A stretch of DNA of 64,000 nucleotides, from NCBI GenBank assembly GCA_963849885.1, contig CAWKIV010000013.1:372001-436000 (forward strand), written 5' to 3'. Below, one piece after another: positions 1 to 8,011 of this stretch. The notes beneath the pieces are model-generated. The model saw only the letters and a list, made by a program, of their open reading frames with translations. It was not told where the DNA came from and made no database searches. A program made the position numbers and the translations under genes. The first letter of the stretch is position 1, and the number at the start of each line of letters is the position of its first letter. This stretch comes from CADCTP01 sp963849885 (GTDB taxonomy: Bacteria; Actinomycetota; Actinomycetes; Mycobacteriales; CADCTP01).

Positions 1-743
1 TTGTACGCGTGCACGAAGGCCGCCATGGACTCGGCCCTGAGGTCCCAGACCTCACGCGCGATCGAGTCGCTCGAGGCCCCGCCGATGTGCTCGACGGCGA
101 GGTCGGCACGCAGTCGCTGCCGGAAGCCGGCCCGGTGGAGGCGACGACCGAGCCCCATGTCCTCGTTGTACAGGAAGAAGCGCTCGTCGAGCCCACCGAC
201 CGCCTCGAAGACCTTGCGGTGCACGGCCAGGCACGTCCCGGCCAGCCACTCGACGTCCATCGGCTCCCGCAGCGCGGGAGAGACCGCGATCCCGCGGCGC
301 CCGAGGACCCGGGTCCGGTGCGCACCCAGGGCGTGCACCACCGAGCGGCCCGGCGTGGGCAGCCAGCCCCCGCCGCCGTAGCGGGCGACGCCCCGCTCGT
401 CGACCACCGCCGGCCCGCACGCGGCGTACTCGACGCCGGTCGCCACCTCCGCGGCGAGCTCCTCGAGGACGGAGCGACCGGGGAAGCACGCCGGGTTCAG
501 GATGATCACGACCTCGCCGGCGGTCTGCGCCACGGCGTGGTTCGCCGCGCGGGCGTAGCCCACGTTCCGCACCATTCCGAGGTACCGCGTACGCGGCCTG
601 GAGGCCACCAGGTCGTCGACAGGCTCCGTGGGTGCCGAGTTGTCCGCGACGGTGACCCAGACGTCGTCCGGGAGGGCGGCGAGCGTCCTAGCCAGATGTC
701 TGCGCGTCCGGTAGTTGACGGTCACGACCTCGTATGCCGGCAC
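1..743 (-). CDS. Family 2 glycosyltransferase, rhamnosyltransferase-like (3' end outside window)
   Basis: Reading the minus strand from a GTG at 743 gives a GT-A glycosyltransferase starting MPAYEVVTVNYRTRRHL. It has a nucleotide-sugar-binding start, the motif LGMVRNVGYARAANHAV, the loop IILNPACF in place of the usual DxD region, and the acceptor-side block GGLDERFFLYNEDMGLGRRL, all typical of the WcaA/RfbF-like branch of GT2. A GAGGAG ribosome site lies just before the GTG. The frame stays open to base 1, so the C-terminus is missing. It is the downstream member of the minus-strand glycan operon that follows the O-antigen-ligase-like gene. It probably adds a sugar to the lipid-linked repeat unit on the cytoplasmic side; donor and acceptor cannot be told. 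Confidence 0.85.
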   Translation of the reverse strand, partial: MPAYEVVTVNYRTRRHLARTLAALPDDVWVTVADNSAPTEPVDDLVASRPRTRYLGMVRNVGYARAANHAVAQTAGEVVIILNPACFPGRSVLEELAAEVATGVEYAACGPAVVDERGVARYGGGGWLPTPGRSVVHALGAHRTRVLGRRGIAVSPALREPMDVEWLAGTCLAVHRKVFEAVGGLDERFFLYNEDMGLGRRLHRAGFRQRLRADLAVEHIGGASSDSIAREVWDLRAESMAAFVHAY

Positions 744-766
744 CAATTCTCCTCGTTCGGGTGCGA

Positions 767-2080
767 TCATGGCTGGCGACCCGGTGCCTGCTGCAGCGAG
801 GGGCGCGCGGTGATCCGCGGCACCCTGCGCTGCAGGGCCCAGAGGGCGACGATGGCCACGATGAAGACGATGTGCGGGCTGGCGAGACTCCTGCTGACCA
901 CGGTCTGGATGGTGACCCAGACCAGCAGGCACGCGATCTGGTGTGCGCTCACGCTGGCCCGCCAGTCGGTGCTGGCATGGTAGAGGCGGGCGAAGGCCAG
1001 CCAGGCGCTGACGAAGGCCGCCAGTAGCAACGCCAGGCCGAGCAGGCCGAGATCGACGAGCACGGTGGACAGCGCGTCGTGCCCGGCGCCGATGTTGAGG
1101 CCCTGGCGAGCGACGAAGTCGATCAGCGCGTCCCTGGTCCCGGCGGCGAAGCCGTAGCCCAACACGGGCGCGTCCTGCCAGCGTTCGATCAGGTAGGAGA
1201 AGGCGACCGTGCGGCCGGACAGGGTCTCCAGCCCGTCTCCTTCCCGCGTTCCCACCGACACGATGTCGCGCAGCACCGACGGCAGCAGGCCGACGAGGAC
1301 GAGGCCGGCGCCGGCGGCCAGCAGCGCGCCCTGGACCCGGGCCCGCGGATGGGCGTGCATCATGATGATGAGGAAGGCCACGCCGGCGGCCATCGACGCC
1401 CGGGTCTGGGACAGCACGACGAGCCACCACGAAGCCAGGTAGCCGACCCCGGCCAGCGCCCGGTACGCGGGCTTGCTGTGCAGGACCAGCACCGTGAGGC
1501 AGAGCAGGCCGGCGAACACCGCGGAGCTGCCGTAGTCGGCGAACACCCCGCCGGTCACCCGGACCCGCTCTCCCGTCCCTCCGGACGCGAACGGCGTGAC
1601 CCACCGGCGGTCGACGAAGTAGAGGACGCCGATCGCCACCGCTTGCAGCGAGGAGACGGCGAGCAGCACCTGAATGGCCCTCGATCCATGCCGGGCGGGC
1701 CAGTGCCACTCGAGCAGCGCGAGCAGGAGGATGCCGAGCAGGATCTTGTGGGCGAAGAACACCGTGTAGACCGGCGAGCTGGAGTAGGTCATGGACACGA
1801 TGCCGAGCAGGCCGTAGAGCCCGTACCACCGCACCGGCCGGCTCGACAGCAGGTCGGAGGCGAGCCGGGTGCCGCGGGCCAGGTGGGTCAGCACCACCAG
1901 CAGCACCAGCGCGTCGGCGAAGATCCACGCCCCGACCTGCAGGAACGCGGCCCCGTCCAGCGCGAACGGGTTCGCCAGGGCGGCGTCCAGCTCCCGGCCG
2001 GCCAGGCGCAGCGCGGGCGGACCCCAGATGATGAGCGCTGCGGCCAGGAGCAGCAGGCGGCGGAGGGCCTTGCCGGACAC
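767..2080 (-). CDS. O-antigen ligase / Wzy-polymerase-like membrane protein
   Basis: A 437-residue protein with about ten to twelve membrane segments, beginning at GTG 2080 (MSGKALRRLLLLAAALIIWG), 5 bases after the stop of the upstream glycosyltransferase. The large loop and the late segments resemble Wzy_C-type proteins: LSGRTVAFSYLIERW, then PVLGYGFAAGTRDALIDF, then AGHDALSTVLVDLGLLGL, where a histidine sits in the usual GHNxxL position. This family polymerises lipid-linked glycan repeats or ligates them to an acceptor outside the membrane. Its place between glycosyltransferases and a Wzz-like gene favours polymerisation of the exopolysaccharide. A longer frame reaches upstream, but that part is the out-of-frame shadow of the neighbouring glycosyltransferase. 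Confidence 0.82.
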   Translation of the reverse strand: MSGKALRRLLLLAAALIIWGPPALRLAGRELDAALANPFALDGAAFLQVGAWIFADALVLLVVLTHLARGTRLASDLLSSRPVRWYGLYGLLGIVSMTYSSSPVYTVFFAHKILLGILLLALLEWHWPARHGSRAIQVLLAVSSLQAVAIGVLYFVDRRWVTPFASGGTGERVRVTGGVFADYGSSAVFAGLLCLTVLVLHSKPAYRALAGVGYLASWWLVVLSQTRASMAAGVAFLIIMMHAHPRARVQGALLAAGAGLVLVGLLPSVLRDIVSVGTREGDGLETLSGRTVAFSYLIERWQDAPVLGYGFAAGTRDALIDFVARQGLNIGAGHDALSTVLVDLGLLGLALLLAAFVSAWLAFARLYHASTDWRASVSAHQIACLLVWVTIQTVVSRSLASPHIVFIVAIVALWALQRRVPRITARPSLQQAPGRQP

Positions 2081-2085
2081 AGCGG

Positions 2086-3276
2086 CTACGTCCTGCCGGG
2101 AGCCGGCGCCCCGGCACCGGCCGGCCGGTCGATGCCCGACCGGTAGGCGGTCAGCAGTCCCTCCAGGCCCAGTGCCGGGGTGAACCGGGCCAGGAAGCGG
2201 AGGCGACCGCGGGCCCCGGCGGCGTCCACCACGCCGCCGTCGGCGGCCCTCCGCAGGGCCCCGGCGAGCCAGTCGCCGGCGCCGCCGCCCTCGGGCTCGA
2301 CCGCGGCCCCGGCCGCCACCTCGGCGAGCGCTCCTCGTGCGGGAACGATCACGGGAAGCCCCGCGGCCATGGCCTCGGCGACGACGAGGCCGAAGGTCTC
2401 GTACCAGACGGAGGTCGCGACGAGCAGCCGGGCCCGCAGCATCCACTCCCGGACCTCGGCCGGAGGGAGGGACCCGAGGAAGCGGACGCCCGGCACCCGG
2501 CGCCCGGTGAGCGCGTCCCGTAGCGGGCCGTCGCCGATGCACACCAGCTCCAGGTCCGTGTCCCCGAGCCGGGCCCAGGCGTCCAGCAGCTGCTCGGTGC
2601 CCTTGTCCGCGGACAGGCGGCCCACGTGGAGCACGGTCCGGGACGCGGACGGCGGGCCCGCGCGCGGACCAGGGTCGGCCACGAAGTGCGGCTTCACCCG
2701 GATCCGGTCGGCCGGGAAGGCGGCATCGAGCAACCGGTCCCGGACGAACTCCGTGGGCGTGAGGAAGAGCCGGATCCCGCGCTGCCAGGTCTCGCGGTGC
2801 CGGTTGTAGGCAACCGTCGCCGCCGCCGCGGTGGAGGCGACCGCAGAGCCGCGGTAGCAGCGGTGGCGCAAGCCGGCCCACGGAGCCCTGCCGACGCAGT
2901 CCGTACAGGGCCGACCTTCGCGCAGCAGCATGCCGTTCAGGCACATCAGCCGGTAGTTGTGCACCGTCATCACGGTTGGGACACCGGCGGCGCGCAACCC
3001 CTCGATCACGGACGGCGAGAGGGCGAACCAGGTGTTGTGGACGTGCGCGACGTCGGGCCGGAGTCTGGCCACGGCCCGCTCCACCGCTCGCCGGGACGCC
3101 GGATTCCAGGGGGATCTCACCAGTGCGGCGGCCGTCGAGGCCGGCGACTCCGGGTTCTCCGCCAGCAGCTGCTCCACCTCGTGCCCGGCGGAGCGCAGCA
3201 GCGCCGCTTCGGCGGCCACGACGTGGTCCTCGCCGCCGGCCTCGCGGTAGCGGGTGTGCAGCTGGAGAACCCTCAT
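2086..3276 (-). CDS. Family 4 glycosyltransferase
   Basis: A 396-residue GT-B enzyme. The N-terminal acceptor domain starts MRVLQLHTRYREAGGEDHVV, a form common in actinobacterial capsule transferases. The C-terminal donor domain has VLHVGRLSADKGTEQLL and the EX7E block EAMAAGLPVIVPARGALAEV. A cysteine-containing stretch near residue 130 (CLNGMLLREGRPCTDCVG) is common in this subgroup. The start at 3276 is chosen because its ATG overlaps the TGA of the upstream Wzz-like gene (ATGA), which implies translational coupling; a longer version of the frame exists but lacks this signal. It probably uses a nucleotide sugar to extend the lipid-linked repeat unit. Confidence 0.88.
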   Translation of the reverse strand: MRVLQLHTRYREAGGEDHVVAAEAALLRSAGHEVEQLLAENPESPASTAAALVRSPWNPASRRAVERAVARLRPDVAHVHNTWFALSPSVIEGLRAAGVPTVMTVHNYRLMCLNGMLLREGRPCTDCVGRAPWAGLRHRCYRGSAVASTAAAATVAYNRHRETWQRGIRLFLTPTEFVRDRLLDAAFPADRIRVKPHFVADPGPRAGPPSASRTVLHVGRLSADKGTEQLLDAWARLGDTDLELVCIGDGPLRDALTGRRVPGVRFLGSLPPAEVREWMLRARLLVATSVWYETFGLVVAEAMAAGLPVIVPARGALAEVAAGAAVEPEGGGAGDWLAGALRRAADGGVVDAAGARGRLRFLARFTPALGLEGLLTAYRSGIDRPAGAGAPAPGRT

Positions 3277-4847
3277 CTGCGACTTCGACGCCGGCGTACC
3301 GGCGCCTGCCGTCGCCGCCACCAGCTCGCCGCCGGTGACCGGTCGAAGAGGACCCCGGCGATCGGAGTCCGGGCCGCGGCGAGCATCGCGCTCACCCGCT
3401 GCAGGTGCTCCAGCCTGGTGCCGCGAGGCACGATCAGGACCACCCCGTCGACGGCGGCGGCCAGCTTGACGCCGCCCGGCCGCTCGCGCAGCGCGGGACC
3501 GTCGACGAAGACGAGGTCGGCCTCCTGCTGCAGCTGGACCAGGATCTTGGCCAGCTGCGGCGACCCGGCGGTGTCCCGGCCGTTGACCTCCCGGGTGCCG
3601 GTCGGCACGAAGCGGAACGACTCCAGCCCCTCGATCGGCGTCACCGAGCCGTCGCGCAGGTCGGTGCCGAAGCCGGCGGCGCTGAGCGCGACCAGATCGG
3701 ACGCCCCGCGGGTGCCGATGGTGCGCAGCAGGCTCGTCAACAGGCCGGCGGGCTCCACGTCGAGCAGGACGGTGCTGCGCTGGTCCTGGGCCGCGGACAG
3801 GGCCAGGTTGAGGGCGGTGACGGACTTTGCCGGACCGGCGTCCAGGCTGGTCACGAGGATGACCCGGTGCTCGCTGTCCGGGGCGAGCGCGAGCGTGGCG
3901 GCGATGAACCCGTACTCCCGGGCCGCCGGGGAGTCGGGCGAGGCGAGAACGGGAGCGGCCGCGTTGGCGGTGTCCGCGGGATGACGCGGCACCGCGCCCA
4001 GCAGGGGGGCGTTGACCGCGGCCGCGGCGTCCTCGCCGCTGTCGATCATCCGCACCCGCTCGCCGCGCCAGAACGCAACGACCAGGGCCCCGATGAGGCC
4101 GAGCAGGCCGAAGATCACCGCCCGCCGCCGTGGGGTGTCCGAGACCGGGAGCTCCGGTTGCCGCGCCTCGTCGATCCGGGCGATGCCGGCACCGTAGATG
4201 GCGGCGTCCGTCTGGATCTGCCCCCGCTTGACCACCACGGCGGTCAGCTCTCCGACGGCGCTGTCCCGCTCGTCCCCGCCGGGCAGCTCCGCAAGGCGGG
4301 TCCGGAGCTCGGCCTCCAGCCGTCTGAGCGCCTCGACTTTCCTCGCGACCTCGCCCCTGACCTGCGCTTCGGCAACCTCCTGATACGCCTTGGTGACCGC
4401 GTTCAGGGTGTTCGCCGCGGTGGCCGGGTCACCGGACCGGGCCTGGACGGTCAGCTCGAAGATCTTCGTCGAGCTCTGGGCCGAGACGCTCTGCCGGATC
4501 TGCGCCGGCCGCTGGCCGCCGCCCAGGAGTTGGGAGGCTCTCGCCATCACCGGGGGCGAGGTCACCATCGCGGCCTGGGAGCTCAGGTACCGCTCGACAT
4601 CCGTGAAGGCGGTGCCCAACTCGTTGCGGAAGAGCGTCATGGCGTACGGGTTGCGCAGCTCGATCCGCGTCGCGGCCTCGTACAGCGGGGGTTTGGAGCT
4701 CTGGTAGACGTAGCCGGCGACGGCCGAGAGGAGGGCGACGACCAACACCACGTACCGGTAGCGCCACACCGCGCGACTCAGGCTGGGACCCCGCTCCTTC
4801 TCCCAGCCGGGAGGGGAAGGGGGCGCCGAGTCCTCCGGATGAGACAC
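3273..4847 (-). CDS. Wzz-type chain-length regulator fused to a degenerate BY-kinase-like ATPase domain
   Basis: A 524-residue protein. A membrane segment near residues 33-50 (YVVLVVALLSAVAGYVYQ) is followed by a Wzz-type periplasmic region with a coiled-coil stretch (VEALRRLEAELRTRLAEL), then a second membrane segment (VIFGLLGLIGALVVAFW). The cytoplasmic C-terminus has the order of a CpsD/BY-kinase domain: a Walker A-like stretch TSLDAGPAKSVTALNLAL, a Walker A'-like VLLDVEPAG and a Walker B-like LVFVDGPAL. The P-loop lacks the usual GxGKST form and the tail is Arg-rich (RRRRQAPVRRRRSRR) with no tyrosine cluster, so kinase activity is doubtful. It should set polysaccharide chain length. The start at GTG 4847 is the best available; a TTG two codons upstream is possible. 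Confidence 0.85.
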   Translation of the reverse strand: MSHPEDSAPPSPPGWEKERGPSLSRAVWRYRYVVLVVALLSAVAGYVYQSSKPPLYEAATRIELRNPYAMTLFRNELGTAFTDVERYLSSQAAMVTSPPVMARASQLLGGGQRPAQIRQSVSAQSSTKIFELTVQARSGDPATAANTLNAVTKAYQEVAEAQVRGEVARKVEALRRLEAELRTRLAELPGGDERDSAVGELTAVVVKRGQIQTDAAIYGAGIARIDEARQPELPVSDTPRRRAVIFGLLGLIGALVVAFWRGERVRMIDSGEDAAAAVNAPLLGAVPRHPADTANAAAPVLASPDSPAAREYGFIAATLALAPDSEHRVILVTSLDAGPAKSVTALNLALSAAQDQRSTVLLDVEPAGLLTSLLRTIGTRGASDLVALSAAGFGTDLRDGSVTPIEGLESFRFVPTGTREVNGRDTAGSPQLAKILVQLQQEADLVFVDGPALRERPGGVKLAAAVDGVVLIVPRGTRLEHLQRVSAMLAAARTPIAGVLFDRSPAASWWRRRQAPVRRRRSRR

Positions 4848-4909
4848 CCTCAAGCGTACCCGGCGCCCCCCGTCCCGGAGGTGGTTCGACGTCACCCGGG
4901 CACCTGCCG

Positions 4910-6460
4910 TCACAGCACTCCTCTGCGGTTGAGCACGGAGACCGGGGTCTGCAGCAGTATCCGGAGATCCCACAGCAGCGACCACGACGCCGCGTAGACG
5001 TAGTCCAGGTGTCTCAGGTCGTCGTAGCTGAGGGCGTTGCGCCCGCTGACCTGCCAGAGGCCGGTCATCCCGGGCGGCACGGAGAACCTGGCGGCGGCCC
5101 AGCCGCTGATCTTCGCCGACTCCTCGACCGGGAACGGTCGCGGGCCGACCAGCGACATCTCGCCGCGGAGCACGTTGAGCAGCTGCGGCAGCTCGTCCAG
5201 GCTCGTCTGGCGCAGCCAGTGGCCCACCCGGGTCACCCGGGGATCCTGGCTCATCTTGAAGATCGGGCCGTCGACCTCGTTGCGCTCCGCCAGCGCGACC
5301 CGCTGTTGCTCGGCGTCCACGCACATCGTCCGGAACTTGTAGATGCGGAACGGCCGGCCGTGCTGCCCGCTGCGCACCTGCCGGAACAGCACCGGACCGG
5401 ACGAGGTCAGCCGGATCGCCAGGGCGACGGCGGCGAAGACCGGCGCCAGAACCAGCAGGAGAACGCCGGCCACGACGACGTCGAACAGCCGCTTGGCCGC
5501 CCGGGCGGCCGGTGCGGCCTGCGCGGGCGCGACGCCCAGCAGCGGGATCCCCTGCAGGTCCCCGACCTCCGAGCGCCAGCTCAGCAGCTCGTAACAGCGG
5601 GGGACGACCCACACGGACACCTGGTCGTCCAGGCGGCGCAGGAACTCGATCGTCTCGTGCGTCGGTTTGCGGGAGAACGCGACGACGACGTCGTCGACCT
5701 GGTGGCGGGCACAGATGTCCGGGAGCTCGGCCTGGGTGCCGAGCACCCGGGACAAGCCCGAAGGCTCGTCGTCCACCACGCCCACGACGCGGATCCCGCT
5801 GCCGCGCAGGAGCCTCGCCTCGACGCTCGCCGCCACCCGGCCGCTGCCCACGATGAGCACCCGGCGCTGCCGGCGCGGCGCCACCAGCGACCAGACCGCC
5901 ATGCGGGTCGCCGGGATGGCGAGGAAGCACAGCACGCCGACGAGCGTGGCCTCCCCCAGATGGAAGTCCTCGACGCCGAGCGGTGCGGGCGCGCGGGTCG
6001 CGAGCATGGCCAGCAGGACACCCAGCGGCAGTCCGTGCAGCAGGCTCGACCCGTTGACGGGCCGGGTGATCAGGCCGCTGGCGCTGCGTCCGTACGAGCC
6101 GGCCAGGGCCAGCGCGGCGAGGAACGCAACCACCACGACCGCGGCGGTGGCCAGCCTCGGCTGCAGCGACCCGTCGGAGAACCTCCGATACGCCAGCCCC
6201 GCCCCGAGCGTCAGCCCGGCGATCGCCAGCCCGTCGGTCAGGGCCAGCTGCACCCCTCGCGGCCACAGCCGGCCCGGCCTGGGGCGCGGGAGCGCCACCA
6301 CGCCGCCCCCCGGCGACCGCGCAGCGGCCCTGATCGCCACGCGCGGTGGCAGGTACTCCTCCAGTCGCTCGATCACCGGGCTGCCACCCCCGCGACCGGC
6401 CGTGCGTCGGGCCGGCCGCCCGGCCCCGCGCACACGTCGACTGACGGCGCTCTGCTGCAC
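4910..6460 (-). CDS. Polyprenyl glycosylphosphotransferase (initiating sugar transferase)
   Basis: This enzyme starts the repeat unit by moving a sugar-1-phosphate to undecaprenyl or decaprenyl phosphate. Four N-terminal membrane segments lead to a Rossmann-like domain (RRVLIVGSGRVAASVEARLL) and a C-terminal catalytic Bac_transf domain. Catalytic-domain signatures are KRLFDVVVAGVLLLVLAP, PFRIYKFRTMCVDAEQ, RQTSLDELPQLLNVLRGEMS, LVGPRPFPVEE and PGMTGLWQVSGRN. The length and layout match WbaP/WcaJ-type enzymes. I chose GTG 6460 because a GTGAGG ribosome site, which contains the upstream stop, sits 4-5 bases before it; starts at 6478 or 6493 would overlap the acyltransferase. It is the committed step of the glycan cluster. 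Confidence 0.9.
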   Translation of the reverse strand: MQQSAVSRRVRGAGRPARRTAGRGGGSPVIERLEEYLPPRVAIRAAARSPGGGVVALPRPRPGRLWPRGVQLALTDGLAIAGLTLGAGLAYRRFSDGSLQPRLATAAVVVVAFLAALALAGSYGRSASGLITRPVNGSSLLHGLPLGVLLAMLATRAPAPLGVEDFHLGEATLVGVLCFLAIPATRMAVWSLVAPRRQRRVLIVGSGRVAASVEARLLRGSGIRVVGVVDDEPSGLSRVLGTQAELPDICARHQVDDVVVAFSRKPTHETIEFLRRLDDQVSVWVVPRCYELLSWRSEVGDLQGIPLLGVAPAQAAPAARAAKRLFDVVVAGVLLLVLAPVFAAVALAIRLTSSGPVLFRQVRSGQHGRPFRIYKFRTMCVDAEQQRVALAERNEVDGPIFKMSQDPRVTRVGHWLRQTSLDELPQLLNVLRGEMSLVGPRPFPVEESAKISGWAAARFSVPPGMTGLWQVSGRNALSYDDLRHLDYVYAASWSLLWDLRILLQTPVSVLNRRGVL

Positions 6461-6467
6461 CGAGACC

Positions 6468-7934
6468 TCACGAGACACCCCCGGGTGACACAACCTCCGG
6501 CCGAGTCGTACTCGTCCCCCCGGAAGGTTCTGTCCGTGTTTGTCCGCCGGTTACCTCGTCGTCAGCCGGCCTGGCCCCACTGAGATGGCCCAACCCGCGG
6601 ATCGTGACGCGGGCGGGTGCGGTGGATCCGGGATCGCGCTGCCGCCCGGTCCGATCCGCTTTCCGAGCCAGGGCGGGCCGTTCCACGAACCGGTACGTCG
6701 CCGCCGCCAGCACACCGGCGGCCAGCCCTACGATGCCGAGGTTGACGACCAGGCCACCCGCCCCGCCCACGGTGAGCCCCTGCGCGGCGAGCAGCCGGGT
6801 GATCGGCTCGTGCCAGAGGAAGAGGCTGTAGGACGCCAGCCCGCACAGGAACAGGGGCCGCCAGTCGAGCGCGCGGGCCAGCCGCGGCGGGCGGTCCGCC
6901 GGCCTCGGCAGGACCACCAGCGCGACGAGCAGGACGCAGGCCAGTGCGGTCAGCCGCTGGTAGGGGTTGGCGACCCCCCAGCGCCAGAGGACGCCGCGAT
7001 CGGACAGCAGGACCACGGCCAGCACGTCTGCGGCCAGCAGGGCCCACACCGCCGCGGCCCAGTGCCGTGGCAGCCGCACCCGGCCCTCGCGGACCAGGAC
7101 GTGCAGCACCGCCAGCACCATCCCCGGCACGAACAGGTCCGCCTGGGCGAGGAAGCTCCGGACGACGATCGCGTTGCCGGGATAGGCATCGCCGGGGAGG
7201 AGCCAGACGCTGGTCGCTTTCCCGGCGGTGCCCACCAGCAGCAGGGCCGCGGGGGGCACGAGCAGGGCGAGCACCTCGGTCCGGGCGCCGCGGGCCCGCC
7301 GCAGGCACCAGGCCGCGGCCAGTCCCAACACCGGCAGGGTCAGGTAGAACACCACCTCGACGGCCAGCGACCAGGCCGGCCCGATCCCGGTGTCCAGCGA
7401 CGCCGACCGGTAGTTCTGGGCCAGCAGCGCATTGCCGACCAGCAGGTCCGGCCGGCTCACGAGCCGGTCCAGCACGAGCTCCGAACGGGACAGCCGGAGC
7501 AGGGCCGCCGGCAGCACGACCGCCACCGCGGCCAGCACCACCCAGTAGGCGGGCAGGATCCGCAGCGCGCGGTTGCGCAGGTAGTTCCGGACGTTGGGGA
7601 CGCGGCCGGTGGCGAGGACCGACGCGGCGACGGGCCGGTAGAGGAGGTAGCCGGAGAGCGCGAAGAAGAGCGTGACCCCGGCCGGCAGGTGCGGCAGGGC
7701 GAACCGGCCGAGGTACCCGGCCTCGACCCGCCCGCCCGGAGACGAGTAGATCCAGACGTGGTAGACGAGGATGCTGCTGGCCGCGATCGCGCGCAGCCCC
7801 TCGATCCCCGTGACCCGGCCCGCCGCGCGGGCAGGCGCGCGCTCACCGGCCGCGGCGGCATCGACCGCCGCCGGCGGATATCCATCAGTCCCCGCGTGTC
7901 GGGGCGGCCCGTCCCGGCCGCGCTCCGCGCTCAT
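6468..7934 (-). CDS. Membrane acyltransferase family 3 protein
   Basis: A 488-residue protein with about ten membrane segments. It opens with the family motif GIEGLRAIAASSILVYHVWIY, where the histidine is the expected catalytic residue. Next come the FALSGYLLYRPV segment and a later ASYSLFLWHEPITRLL block. This acyltransferase-3/OafA family puts acetyl or other acyl groups on sugars at the membrane. It has a cytoplasmic N-terminal tail and a hydrophilic C-terminal tail, but no fused SGNH domain. It lies directly upstream of the initiating transferase and probably decorates the glycan made by this locus. A close relative is encoded at 20,702-21,994. Confidence 0.88.
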   Translation of the reverse strand: MSAERGRDGPPRHAGTDGYPPAAVDAAAAGERAPARAAGRVTGIEGLRAIAASSILVYHVWIYSSPGGRVEAGYLGRFALPHLPAGVTLFFALSGYLLYRPVAASVLATGRVPNVRNYLRNRALRILPAYWVVLAAVAVVLPAALLRLSRSELVLDRLVSRPDLLVGNALLAQNYRSASLDTGIGPAWSLAVEVVFYLTLPVLGLAAAWCLRRARGARTEVLALLVPPAALLLVGTAGKATSVWLLPGDAYPGNAIVVRSFLAQADLFVPGMVLAVLHVLVREGRVRLPRHWAAAVWALLAADVLAVVLLSDRGVLWRWGVANPYQRLTALACVLLVALVVLPRPADRPPRLARALDWRPLFLCGLASYSLFLWHEPITRLLAAQGLTVGGAGGLVVNLGIVGLAAGVLAAATYRFVERPALARKADRTGRQRDPGSTAPARVTIRGLGHLSGARPADDEVTGGQTRTEPSGGTSTTRPEVVSPGGVS

Positions 7935-8011
7935 GCCTTACCCCCGGTTGTCCCGTCTGTCTGGAGCGCCCGGTCCCGGGGGCGACCGGCCGCCCAGGAC
8001 TCCGAGCGGGG

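Noticed and set aside
767..2944. Extended 725-residue version of the O-antigen-ligase-like gene
   Set aside because: Its N-terminal 290 residues lie out of frame over the GT4 gene and look like non-coding translation. GTG 2080 gives a normal protein.
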